From: WVZL01 sp041862375
Lineage (GTDB): Bacteria; Acidobacteriota; Aminicenantia; Aminicenantales; Aminicenantaceae
NCBI GenBank assembly: GCA_041862375.1
Contig: JBGVTE010000141.1
Coordinates: 62,001-126,000, forward strand
Reading direction: 5' to 3'
DNA length: 64,000 nt
Shown here: positions 24,429 to 33,284 of the stretch, piece by piece
How the letters are laid out: each line of letters begins with the position of its first letter
Position numbering within the stretch: position 1 is the first letter of the stretch
Notes under the pieces: generated by a model
The model's database searches: none
What the model saw: the letters and a program-made list of their open reading frames with translations, nothing else
Told to the model about the DNA's origin: nothing
Made by a program: the position numbers and the translations under genes

Positions 24429-26393
24429 GAAGTGGTATTCATCCGGAAAATAGAGCATCTTTGATGGGACATTCTGCCGTTTAAGGCATGTAAAAAATTG
24501 AAATCCTTGAGCCACAGGAACGCGGAAATCATTCTGCCCATGGATGACTAAACAGGGTGTTTTAAAATATTCTACATAATTGCTCGGTGACCACTTTTCG
24601 TACATTTCTTTGTTAGTCCATGGCGTTCCTCTAAATTCCCATTCAGGAAACCAGAGTTCTTCAGTGGTTCCGTACATAGAACGAAGGTCGAAAACTCCAG
24701 CATGGGATATCAGGCAATTAAACCTGTTAGTGTGACCTTCAATCCAGTTAATCATGTACCCTCCATAAGAAGCTCCTGCTGCTGCCAGCCTATTTTCATC
24801 AATGAAATCATATTGCGAGAGAATATAGTCGAGACCCAGCATAATGTCCTTATAAGGCTTTCCACCCCAATCGCCACTTATAGAATCAGTAAAAGACTGG
24901 CCGTATCCTGTACTGCCGTGAAAATTGATCATAGCAACAACGTAGCCTGGAGAGGCAAACATCTGGGCATTCCAGCGATAGTGGAAATTGTCTCCCCAAG
25001 CTCCCTGGGGGCCACCATGGATAAGCATGACGAGTGGGTATTTTTTGGATGAGTCAAAAGAGGGAGGTTTTACCAGGAAACCGTGAACTTTATCTTTTTC
25101 TGCTCCCTCAAACCAAAATTCTTCTGCGGGATTCATCTCAAGTTTTGAAAGAAGCTCATGGTTTATATCTGTCAGTCTTTTGAGTTTTTTACTCCCCAAA
25201 TCAAAGGAATACACATCGGCAGGAGAATTGATGGATTGTTTAAGGAAAATGATCTTTTTCCCATCAGGAGTAAGAGAAAGTGAGTTGAGAAAATTTCCTT
25301 CAAGAATTATTTCGATCTCTTTGTTTGCAACGTATATTTTGAACAAAATTCTTCTTCCTTTTTCTTGGGAAGTAAAATATATAGAAGCACTATCAGGTGA
25401 CCAAAGAATTTCATCGACAGACAGATCTAAATTTGCTGTTAACTTTGTAATTTTCTTAGCTTCTCTATCATAGAGCATTAGACTGTATTTATCAGCTTCA
25501 AATCCCGCCCTGGCCATCGCTCGGTAAGCAATGAAGCGGCCGGTGGGTGAATAGTGGGGGGAATTATCATTTGCCCTGTTAGTTGTGACTCGAGCAATAT
25601 TTTCCTCGTTTATTGAGGTTGTGAAGAGATCGTTGTTTGTTCCGAGGGAAAGTTTTAACTCTGGGTCTGTGTTTCGGACAAAACAGATTTCCATTCCATC
25701 TGGAGAAAATGTATAATCGTGCCTGCTCCCCAAAGAAATGGGCGGACTGTCGTAGTCTCCAGATGCCACATCAACTGCGTTTCCCCCCTTTTCGGGGATT
25801 ACAAAGACATGGCTTCGTTTTCCGTCTTGCCAGTTATTCCAGTGGCGGAAAAGTAATGCTTCGAATACCTTGGCTTTTACTTTGCTTTTTTCTTTTTCGC
25901 TGTTTCTATTCCTGTTGCATTCATCGTCAGCACAATCAGGATAGACCGAAGAAGAAAATGCCAGATGTTTTCCAGAGGGCGACCAGATAACGCCAGAGGC
26001 TCCTGTGGAGATATCTGTCAAAGGATAAGCTTCACCGCCAAAGGGGGAGATGAGCCAGATTTGAGGATTTCCTTGTCTTGTGGAGATAAAAGCTATTTTT
26101 TTTCCATCAGGTGACCAGCGGGGATTGTAATCAGCTTTTTGACTCGAGGTTAGTATTCTTGATGTTCCCCCCGCGGCCGGGACAAGCCATATATCACTGT
26201 TGCTGCTGTTTTTTTCTGTATCCATAACAGTCACTACAAAGGCAATAAGGTCTCCATCGGGAGAAACCTGAGGGTCGCTCACTCTTTTTATTTGGATAAA
26301 ATCATCAAAGACAATCGGCTCAGGTTGAGAATTAGCTGAGAGAAACAGACTTATGAGTAGGAAAAATGTAAAAAACAGGGATGATTTTTTCAT
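24348..26393 (-). CDS. S9-family prolyl oligopeptidase (acylaminoacyl-peptidase/dipeptidyl peptidase-like), secreted
   Basis: The 681-residue protein has a signal peptide (FFTFFLLISLFLSANSQ). A beta-propeller of WD40-like/TolB repeats follows (VSPDGDLIAF, WSPDGKKIAFIS, YSPTGRFIAYRA, LTPDGKKIIFLK). The catalytic domain has LVMLIHGGPQGAWGDNFHYR, nucleophile AAGASYGGYMINW, acid VIHGQNDFRVPV and His in YFPDEYHFVQKP. It would remove di- or oligopeptides from N-termini in the periplasm. A perfect AAGGAGG precedes the ATG. Its 3' end is duplicated about 9.5 kb away. Confidence 0.92.
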   Translation of the reverse strand: MKKSSLFFTFFLLISLFLSANSQPEPIVFDDFIQIKRVSDPQVSPDGDLIAFVVTVMDTEKNSSNSDIWLVPAAGGTSRILTSSQKADYNPRWSPDGKKIAFISTRQGNPQIWLISPFGGEAYPLTDISTGASGVIWSPSGKHLAFSSSVYPDCADDECNRNRNSEKEKSKVKAKVFEALLFRHWNNWQDGKRSHVFVIPEKGGNAVDVASGDYDSPPISLGSRHDYTFSPDGMEICFVRNTDPELKLSLGTNNDLFTTSINEENIARVTTNRANDNSPHYSPTGRFIAYRAMARAGFEADKYSLMLYDREAKKITKLTANLDLSVDEILWSPDSASIYFTSQEKGRRILFKIYVANKEIEIILEGNFLNSLSLTPDGKKIIFLKQSINSPADVYSFDLGSKKLKRLTDINHELLSKLEMNPAEEFWFEGAEKDKVHGFLVKPPSFDSSKKYPLVMLIHGGPQGAWGDNFHYRWNAQMFASPGYVVAMINFHGSTGYGQSFTDSISGDWGGKPYKDIMLGLDYILSQYDFIDENRLAAAGASYGGYMINWIEGHTNRFNCLISHAGVFDLRSMYGTTEELWFPEWEFRGTPWTNKEMYEKWSPSNYVEYFKTPCLVIHGQNDFRVPVAQGFQFFTCLKRQNVPSKMLYFPDEYHFVQKPQNAKLWWKTVHLWLAKYLKEKK

Positions 26394-26611
26394 ATTTCCT
26401 CCTTTTTTTCGGATATAGTAAACAGTAATTAGTACAGCTTAAAGAGTCAAGTAGTATTTGGGATCAGGCGTTTTCATGAATCAATGTGTCGAAGCATGAT
26501 GAAGAGTAGTGCTATTCACAACATTAAAGGCTTGATTCCGACGGCTTGAGCTAGCATTGACAACCTCTTGCTTCGTTTCTATATTATAGGCTTATTAAAA
26601 AAGGAGCATGG

Positions 26612-28222
26612 ATGTTTAGTGAACGGATTCATAAATTAAATTCACGCTTGGTAGAAACGATGAAGAAGGCCTATCACGATGGCCAGGAAGATGAAGCTTT
26701 AGAACCCATGGTTAGAGTTGACGTGGGAGGGAATCCTCTTGGAAGACTTAAGAATGGAGACTATGTTATTTTTTATAATATCAGAGGAGAAAGAGAAGTC
26801 TATCTAACGCAAAGTTTCACTGATAAAGATTTCGACTATTTTCCTAGAAAAAAGAGCTTGAGCCTGAATTTCATCACTATGATTGAATACGATCCGCGTG
26901 TTGATGTAAAGGTTGCCTTTCCTTCTGAAAAAAAAATCAAGAATACTTTGGCTGAAGCCGTCTCAAATGCAGGATTACACCTTGTAAAAATTTCTGAATC
27001 AGAAAAGGCAATACATGTTGGCTTTTTCATGAACGGAAAGAACGAAGAAGTCTTTTCCCAAGAGGAGAGAGTAGTTGTTCCTTCTCCTCCTGAAGTTTCT
27101 TCCTATGCGGGTAATCCAGAAATGAGTGTTAAGGAAGTTACTCGAGAAATTTTTTCTAAGCTAAGAGACCCATCTTGTCAGGCTATCATAGCTAATTTAG
27201 CTAATGTGGATGTGATTGGACATATTGAAAAAAAGCCTGCAGTTCTTAAAGCTGTGGAGGCAGTTGATTTTCATTTGGGTGAGATTATAAAAGAGTGCCA
27301 AGCTCAGAGAGCAACTCTTGTCGTAACGTCTGATCATGGGACAGTCGAAGAATGGCTCTATGATGATGGGACTATTAACACCGGGCATACAAGAAATCCA
27401 GTCCCTTTCATTCTGGCTGATTTTTCTCCTGAAATGCAGGAGCCAGAATCTTTAGTTTTGAAGGAGAAAGGGGAGCTTGCTGATGTTGCCCCAACCGTTC
27501 TGGGATTGCTCGGAATAGATAAACCAGATGAGATGACGGGCGAAAGCTTACTTGAAACACTTCCTGACCAGAAGAAAAAGAGTGAAAAGCTACTACTTCT
27601 CATTCTCGATGGATGGGGGATGAGGGAAGAAAGCAAAGGTAACTTAATCGCAGAGGCAAAAACTCCCAATTTTGATGACCTGTGGAAACGATATCCACAT
27701 TCCTTGCTCAAAGCTTCAGGAGAAGCAGTTGGCATGCCATCCCATACTGTAGGGAACTCTGAAGCTGGTCATCTTCACCTGGGTACAGGAAGGCGTGTTG
27801 TTCTCGATCGAGTTAAGATTGATAACGCCATTCAGGATGGAAGTTTTTTTACTAATGAAGCGTTTCGTTGGGCGATGCAAGAAGCCAAACGGAACAATAA
27901 ATCTCTTCATCTTCTGGGAATTGTCTCTCACTACAGCTCTCATGGTACTATCCGTCATCTTTTTGCCCTGCTTCGAATGGCGAAAAATATGGGATTAAAA
28001 GAAGTCTATGTTCATTCTTTGATAGGGAGAAGGGGAGAGAAGCCAGAAAGCGGCGCTCTATATGTAGAGAAAGTAGAGCAAATGTGTAAAGAATTATTGG
28101 TTGGCAGAGTAGTCACAGTTATGGGCAGATTCTGGGCTTTGGACAGGGAAGAGAACTGGGATCGAGTAGAGAAAGCTTACAGAGCCTTGGTATATGGAGA
28201 AGGAATTAGGGTGTACTCTTAG
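26612..28222 (+). CDS. gpmI: Circularly permuted cofactor-independent phosphoglycerate mutase homologue
   Basis: All parts of iPGM are present in one uninterrupted 536-codon frame, but in rotated order. Residues 28-65 (DGDxVIFxNIRGER region) and 105-265 (K132, D200, H204, D241-H242, H259) are what is normally the C-terminal half. Residues 327-536 (LLLLILDGWG with D333, GNSEAGH with S383, H444, R506, R512) are the normal N-terminal half and end in GRFWALDREENWDRVEKAYR. The break lies in the transferase domain after VYGEG; the old termini are joined by a linker near 310-326. The usual DGRD is GRR here (Asp154 equivalent replaced by Arg474). It should interconvert 2- and 3-phosphoglycerate if active. 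AAGGAG precedes the ATG. Confidence 0.88.
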   Translation: MFSERIHKLNSRLVETMKKAYHDGQEDEALEPMVRVDVGGNPLGRLKNGDYVIFYNIRGEREVYLTQSFTDKDFDYFPRKKSLSLNFITMIEYDPRVDVKVAFPSEKKIKNTLAEAVSNAGLHLVKISESEKAIHVGFFMNGKNEEVFSQEERVVVPSPPEVSSYAGNPEMSVKEVTREIFSKLRDPSCQAIIANLANVDVIGHIEKKPAVLKAVEAVDFHLGEIIKECQAQRATLVVTSDHGTVEEWLYDDGTINTGHTRNPVPFILADFSPEMQEPESLVLKEKGELADVAPTVLGLLGIDKPDEMTGESLLETLPDQKKKSEKLLLLILDGWGMREESKGNLIAEAKTPNFDDLWKRYPHSLLKASGEAVGMPSHTVGNSEAGHLHLGTGRRVVLDRVKIDNAIQDGSFFTNEAFRWAMQEAKRNNKSLHLLGIVSHYSSHGTIRHLFALLRMAKNMGLKEVYVHSLIGRRGEKPESGALYVEKVEQMCKELLVGRVVTVMGRFWALDREENWDRVEKAYRALVYGEGIRVYS

Positions 28223-28317
28223 ACTGTATGGTATATACTAAGTGACCTGAAGCAGGGATTTAGTAGATACAAGTTAAGTGGGAAAGAGATATCAAAGATC
28301 AAGTAAAAATGGAAGCG

Positions 28318-28415
28318 TCTTTTTTTCCGTGATAAACGATAAACAAGCGAGCGTGCCTTAAAGCCGTATACCTCCTTGCTAATGACTGCTTTAGCTCTCA
28401 CCACGGAAAAAAAGA
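28318..28415. repeat. Dispersed intergenic repeat, copy B, with perfect 14-bp terminal inverted repeats
   Basis: TCTTTTTTTCCGTG at 28318-28331 is exactly inverted at 28402-28415. Between them lie GCGAGCGTGCCTTAAAGCC, TACCTCCTTGCTAATGACTG and CTTTAGCTCTCACCACGG, shared with copies A, C and D. This 98-bp unit may be the minimal element. It sits between the mutase gene and the ABC operon. No transposase is present; a MITE- or REP-like nature is inferred. Confidence 0.8.
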
Positions 28416-28504
28416 TGATTACAGTAATGATAACGCTTTGCTAAAGGAACTTTTTTCCTGATTAATCGTACTTTATTTATTAGAATAAGAGTAAGAATTC
28501 TACC

Positions 28505-29416
28505 ATGAGTATTGAAGTAAAAGATATTCATTTTAGCTACGGAAAAGTCAAAGCACTTTCAGGAATTAATTTACACCTAGAGGAAGGAGCTATTGGCTTG
28601 CTGGGGCCCAACGGAGCGGGGAAAAGTACTCTCCTTAGGATTCTTCTCGGATTCCTCTTCCCTGATAAAGGGGCGGGAAGAGTGCTCGGTTATGACATAA
28701 AAGACGAGCAGCACCTCATTAGACGCTATGTAGGCTACATGCCCGAGGATGATTGTTTCATTCCTGGAATGGATGCAGTTACTTTCACTTCATATCTAGG
28801 AGAATTATCAGGAATGCCCCGCCAGGAAGCGATGAAGAGAGCTCATGAAGTTCTTTTCTATGTTGGCCTGGAGGAGGGCCGGTACCGCAAACTGGAAACA
28901 TATTCAGTGGGAATGAAACAAAGACTCAAATTAGCTCAAGCTATAGTCCATGATCCCAAACTTCTCTTTCTAGATGAGCCTACGAGCAGCTTAGATCCTC
29001 AGGGAAGAAAAGAAATCTTGGAGCTCATAAAAGATATCTCTTCTAAAAAAGATATCCAGGTTTTAATATCTTCACATATCCTTTCTGATATCGAGTCAGC
29101 ATGCTCTTATGTGGTAATTCTAGACAAAGGAAAATTGGCAGCTCAAGGAGAAATTAGTAAGCTTAAAGAAATTAAATACAAACTTTATGAAATAAAAGTA
29201 AAAGGAGAATCGAGTGGGTTTCTTCAGAAGCTTAAAAAGAATGGATGCGGAGTAGAACAGACAGAGGATATGGTCCTTAAAGTTTATATGCCTCCAAGTC
29301 AAAATCCTCAGGAAATTTTCAGTATTGCATTGGAAGAGAAGGTACAGATAAGACACTTCGTAAAAAGTCAGACCACTCTCGAAGATTTGTTTGCTGAGGC
29401 AGTTGGAGTAGATTAA
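28505..29416 (+). CDS. ABC-2-type exporter ATP-binding protein
   Basis: The 303 residues carry Walker A GPNGAGKST, signature YSVGMKQRLKLAQA, Walker B LLFLDEPTSSLDP and the H-loop ISSHILSD. A C-terminal extension (about 220-303) resembles the regulatory domain of CcmA/NatA-type exporters. It pairs with the permease that starts within its stop codon (TAATG). Two ATPase-permease pairs in a row suggest either one heteromeric exporter or two related ones. The substrate is unknown. Confidence 0.9.
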   Translation: MSIEVKDIHFSYGKVKALSGINLHLEEGAIGLLGPNGAGKSTLLRILLGFLFPDKGAGRVLGYDIKDEQHLIRRYVGYMPEDDCFIPGMDAVTFTSYLGELSGMPRQEAMKRAHEVLFYVGLEEGRYRKLETYSVGMKQRLKLAQAIVHDPKLLFLDEPTSSLDPQGRKEILELIKDISSKKDIQVLISSHILSDIESACSYVVILDKGKLAAQGEISKLKEIKYKLYEIKVKGESSGFLQKLKKNGCGVEQTEDMVLKVYMPPSQNPQEIFSIALEEKVQIRHFVKSQTTLEDLFAEAVGVD

Positions 29417-30285
29417 TGACCATAAAAGAAAAAGGCTACACGCATTGGAAAGGAGGCCTAGAAGACAAAAAACTTCCCTGGTTTCCAATCACACGCTTCG
29501 GGATAAAATCAACATTCAAGAAAAAATTCTTTAAGATTTTTTTCTTCGGCTCACTTATTCCCGCCTTAATTTTCCTTATAGGAATTTATATTTCTGAAAG
29601 ATTAGAAGATTTCAGTTCTATGATTCAAAGACCAGAACAGTTACTAAATATTGATCCAGGTTACTTTAATTCCTATTTTACTGGAAGTTTTCTGCTGTTC
29701 ATGATGGTTATGATTCTCATCTTTTGTGGAGCAGGGCTTATTTCAGATGATTTAAAACACAAGTCGCTTCAGTTGTATTTTTCAAGACCTATCAAAAAAA
29801 GCCATTATTTTTTGGGAAAAGCATCGGTCATATTTTTCTTCCTGTTCATGGTGACTTTAGTTCCTGGTCTTATATTCATAATAATGAAACTTATTTTTTC
29901 TGGAAGTTTTAAATTTTTAGCCTCCTATCCATTTCTCCCTCTTTCTGTAGTTGGCTATTCTTTTTTAGTAACAGGATTTTTTTCTCTCTATACACTATTT
30001 CTATCGTCTTTAAGTAAAAACAGAAGATATGTCGCCATTCTTATTTTTTCTGTATACTTATTTTCTGATATTCTTTTTGGAATCTTCTATGGAATATTTA
30101 AAGATCAATATTTTTCCCTTCTTTCAATCCAAGCGAATTTACAGCAATTAGGGGCTTTTATTTTCAATCAAAAACTCCGTTATAATCCTCCCTGGTTTTA
30201 TTCTTTTCTGATCCTTTTTGGTATTTCTCTTCTGGCAGCAATTTACTTAAAAAAGAAGGTCAAAGGAGTAGAGATAATAAAATGA
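29416..30285 (+). CDS. ABC-2-type exporter permease
   Basis: The 289 residues have about six membrane helices (first about 37-56, then 91-111, 133-157, 168-196, 205-226, 265-281). The conserved cytosolic segment GLISDDLKHKSLQLYFSRPI is typical of ABC-2 permeases. Its ATG overlaps the stop of the ATPase gene and its own stop overlaps the next ATPase by 4 bases. This tight coupling indicates a single transcript and matched stoichiometry. Confidence 0.86.
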   Translation: MTIKEKGYTHWKGGLEDKKLPWFPITRFGIKSTFKKKFFKIFFFGSLIPALIFLIGIYISERLEDFSSMIQRPEQLLNIDPGYFNSYFTGSFLLFMMVMILIFCGAGLISDDLKHKSLQLYFSRPIKKSHYFLGKASVIFFFLFMVTLVPGLIFIIMKLIFSGSFKFLASYPFLPLSVVGYSFLVTGFFSLYTLFLSSLSKNRRYVAILIFSVYLFSDILFGIFYGIFKDQYFSLLSIQANLQQLGAFIFNQKLRYNPPWFYSFLILFGISLLAAIYLKKKVKGVEIIK

Positions 30286-31208
30286 CAGCCATCATAGAAG
30301 CTAAAGACCTGTCTAAGTGGTATGGAAATGTGCTTGGCTTGAGTGACGTATCCCTCAAGATTGAACCAGGAATTACAGGTCTCCTTGGCCCTAACGGTGC
30401 AGGCAAGTCTACTTTTTTGAAGCTTATTACTGGTCAGATGAAGCCTAATATCGGCCAGGTTTTTATCAAGGGGCAAAAGGTGAGGAATAATTATTTCCTT
30501 TTTTCTGAAATTGGATTTTGCCCTGAGCAAGATAGTTTTTACGAAGAAATGTCCGGTCTGGAATTTCTGATTAATCTTTTAAGACTTTATCATTTCTCTC
30601 CCTCAGAGATTGAAAGCAGAGCTCACTGGGCTCTTGAAATTGTTGAGCTCTCCAATGATAAAGATAGAGTAATCAAGGCCTACAGCCGCGGCATGCGCCA
30701 GAGGTTAAAGTTTGCCCAAGCTATTGCCCATGATCCAGAGATCTTTGTGCTTGATGAACCCCTTAACGGCCTCGATCCCCTTGGCAGAAGAAAAATGATC
30801 CGCCTCATAAAAGAATACAAGGAAAAAGGAAAGACTCTTATTGTTTCAAGTCATATTTTGCCTGAGATAGAAGCTATGACTAAGACTATCATTCTTATTC
30901 ATCAGGGAAAAGTCTTTGCCCAGGGAGATATTCACTACATAAGAGACCTGATTGATACTCACCCTCATATGATTGCTATAAAATGCGACAATCCTCGACT
31001 TTTAGCTGAGAAATTCATTCACAAGGAATACGTCTTAAATGTCAAATTTGATGTCATGAAAGAATCTTTATTGGTGGAGACCAATAATAGAGACAAATTT
31101 TTCAGCCTCCTGCCATCATTATTTATTGAGAACAAAATTGAAGTTGGAGAAATTACTTCTCCTGATGATAATCTTCAAGCTGTCTTTGATTATCTGGTAG
31201 GGAAATAA
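30282..31208 (+). CDS. ABC-2-type exporter ATP-binding protein (second copy)
   Basis: The 308 residues have Walker A LLGPNGAGKST, signature YSRGMRQRLKFAQA, Walker B IFVLDEPLNGLDP and H-loop VSSHILPE, followed by a C-terminal domain of about 85 residues. It is clearly homologous to the product of 28505-29416 but well diverged, so the duplication is old. It overlaps the preceding permease gene by 4 bases and the following permease begins 1 base after its stop. Confidence 0.9.
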   Translation: MTAIIEAKDLSKWYGNVLGLSDVSLKIEPGITGLLGPNGAGKSTFLKLITGQMKPNIGQVFIKGQKVRNNYFLFSEIGFCPEQDSFYEEMSGLEFLINLLRLYHFSPSEIESRAHWALEIVELSNDKDRVIKAYSRGMRQRLKFAQAIAHDPEIFVLDEPLNGLDPLGRRKMIRLIKEYKEKGKTLIVSSHILPEIEAMTKTIILIHQGKVFAQGDIHYIRDLIDTHPHMIAIKCDNPRLLAEKFIHKEYVLNVKFDVMKESLLVETNNRDKFFSLLPSLFIENKIEVGEITSPDDNLQAVFDYLVGK

Positions 31209-31209
31209 A

Positions 31210-32019
31210 ATGGCTGTTAAAGCTAAAAATTCTTTTGCGAATTTTCTTGCCTCGACTGGAGAAATTTTCTCTTTTTTCTTTTTTCTGGGGAAACGTGTTA
31301 AAAGGACAAAAATATTTCTCGTAATAAGCTTTTTGCCAGTTGTTATCGCTTTAATCATTAAATTCATTCAATTTTTCAATCAGAATATTTCTATTCGCGG
31401 GATAACAATTTTTTCAAATATTATCATATTTTTTTATTTGCAGTTTTTAATTCTTATCCTTGCTCTCTTTTTTGGAACTTCTATTTGTTCAGAGGAGATA
31501 GAGGCGAAGACCCTTACTTACTTAACAACGAGACCCGTTCCTAAATCAGCCATTGTTTTGGGAAAATATGCAGCTTATACTCTGCTCATTATTTTGATGG
31601 TGAATATAGGGGTGGTTTTTTCTTTTATAGTTTTAAATCTAGACCATTTATTTGATTTTTCGCTTTACAGAATATTATTCAGAGATATGGGAGTTTTGAC
31701 TTTAGGTCTTGTCTGCTATACGGCTTTTTTTAATCTGATTGGTACTTTTTTGAAAAAGTCTATACTTTTCGGATTAATTTTTAGCTTTGGTTGGGAAAAT
31801 GTTATCCAGTATTTTCCAGGTTCCACTCAACGGTTCACTATAGTCCATTATCTGAAATCCCTGCTTCCACAGCCAGGGAGCAGATTTTCTTTTCTCCTGT
31901 TTAGACTGGAACCAAGCCCTCATGTAAAAGCAGTAATTTTCCTCTTTCTGATGACAGGGATTTTTCTTGTCTTAGCCTGCCTTGTTTTTTCTCAAAAAGA
32001 ATACATATTAGAAGATTAA
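31210..32019 (+). CDS. ABC-2-type exporter permease (second copy)
   Basis: This 269-residue membrane protein has six likely helices and the ABC-2 segment SICSEEIEAKTLTYLTTRPV followed by KSAIVLGKYAAYTLLIIL. It completes the operon ATPase-permease-ATPase-permease. Its 3' end overlaps by 4 bases the convergent gene at 32016-33008, leaving no room for a separate terminator between them. Confidence 0.86.
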   Translation: MAVKAKNSFANFLASTGEIFSFFFFLGKRVKRTKIFLVISFLPVVIALIIKFIQFFNQNISIRGITIFSNIIIFFYLQFLILILALFFGTSICSEEIEAKTLTYLTTRPVPKSAIVLGKYAAYTLLIILMVNIGVVFSFIVLNLDHLFDFSLYRILFRDMGVLTLGLVCYTAFFNLIGTFLKKSILFGLIFSFGWENVIQYFPGSTQRFTIVHYLKSLLPQPGSRFSFLLFRLEPSPHVKAVIFLFLMTGIFLVLACLVFSQKEYILED

Positions 32020-33008
32020 TAGCTTTCTACTTCTTCAGCTTTTTCTTTCTTCTTTTTGAGCTTTTCGATAAGTTGTTCTGGGATGCTGGCATGAATCTGT
32101 ACAGCATCAGCTGATGATGTAATTTCAATGCTATCCAGCAATTCTCCGATATTCGGATCCTCTGTTACAGCCATGCTTCCCATAGCTTTCAAACCGTTTA
32201 AGAGATTGACGATATCTTTATTCTTGGCTTCATCTCTGCTTATAACTTTTATATCGGCAAGGATATTTTTATCTTTGTAATCAAAGTAAATGGAGGTTGA
32301 AGTAACCGTTTCTAAAGTCTTGAGCATAGGATTTTCAGCTGACACCTTTTGCATTGTTTCAGGTGGAAATAGAATTGCAGCCCAGAATAAAGCGTCTTTG
32401 TTTGTTTTTTCAATTATGGCAGCAAGATTTTCGTTTGCAAGGACATTTTCACCCTTGTTCTGGTAAAGATCTATGACTACCTTCACGTCTTTTTCGGATC
32501 CTAAGACAATGTTTGAATCGTCGAGAAAAGCTCCTACTGGCTTCTTCACTTTATCTGGAGGGCTATAGATTGTAATTCCGTTATAATCTTCTTCAAGGAG
32601 CTCTGCTTCTTCTTTTTTTATCTTGTTGAGTAAAGTTTCTTTATCGTATTTAAGGTTTATGAGAAAGACACCCTCAGCTCCGGCCTTTTTCTCTGCTTTC
32701 GCGATATCTCCTGTCAGACCACCAACGATAAGGTAAATATCCTTCTTGGGGTCAATTCCTGTTTCTTCAACAAGCTTCTGATAATTTTCGTATGCCTTTT
32801 CCTCTTTAAGAAATTTGTCAATTAGTTCTGCCGACATTGCCCTGTGAATGTCAATAGCGATAACACCATTAACATCTTTGGGAATAAGATTGAGCATGTC
32901 TTCTGCTTTGGCTGTACCTGCTGTAGGAGCAGAAGGCTTTTTGGCGCATACTGGGAAGAAAGCTAGAGAAAAGGTAAGTAATATTACAGGGACATGCAAT
33001 TTTTTCAT
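32016..33008 (-). CDS. Secreted DUF3352-like protein of unknown function
   Basis: The 330 residues start with a signal peptide (KLHVPVILLTFSLAFFPVCA); the Cys after FPV might be lipidated, though the lipobox is poor. The mature part begins with MLNLIPKDVNGVIAIDIHRA. It alternates strands and helices in a pattern (GVFLINLKYDKETLLNKI, GITIYSPPDK, AFLDDSNIVLGSEKDVKVVI) like DUF3352-type proteins, which measure or resist envelope stress in an undefined way. AGGAGG precedes the ATG. No catalytic motif is visible. Confidence 0.65.
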   Translation of the reverse strand: MKKLHVPVILLTFSLAFFPVCAKKPSAPTAGTAKAEDMLNLIPKDVNGVIAIDIHRAMSAELIDKFLKEEKAYENYQKLVEETGIDPKKDIYLIVGGLTGDIAKAEKKAGAEGVFLINLKYDKETLLNKIKKEEAELLEEDYNGITIYSPPDKVKKPVGAFLDDSNIVLGSEKDVKVVIDLYQNKGENVLANENLAAIIEKTNKDALFWAAILFPPETMQKVSAENPMLKTLETVTSTSIYFDYKDKNILADIKVISRDEAKNKDIVNLLNGLKAMGSMAVTEDPNIGELLDSIEITSSADAVQIHASIPEQLIEKLKKKKEKAEEVESY

Positions 33009-33284
33009 TTTATATCCTCCTTTTTTTTCTTGGATATGTATTTCTAATTGTGCTCTAGGAATATATCAGAAAGCAATCAGATTAGCAAATATTTTTTATT
33101 CATCACTCCTTACGAAGCAATTTTTCTCTAAGAACTAACATTCTGAGGTCTGTGGAGCTGTGATTTAGCTTCTTAGTTGTTAAAAATAAATCAGTTAGCT
33201 TGTTCTAACCCTAATTTTTAGTTGATTTATTCATTAAATATCATTAATGTTTTGCTTCATGGTAAGATGAAAGGAGGAAAGCCG

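Noticed and set aside
26455..26590. GGGATCAGGCGTTTTCATG and nearby AGGCTTGATTCC before the mutase gene
   Set aside because: A loose resemblance to the repeat hairpin, but too diverged to call a copy by eye.
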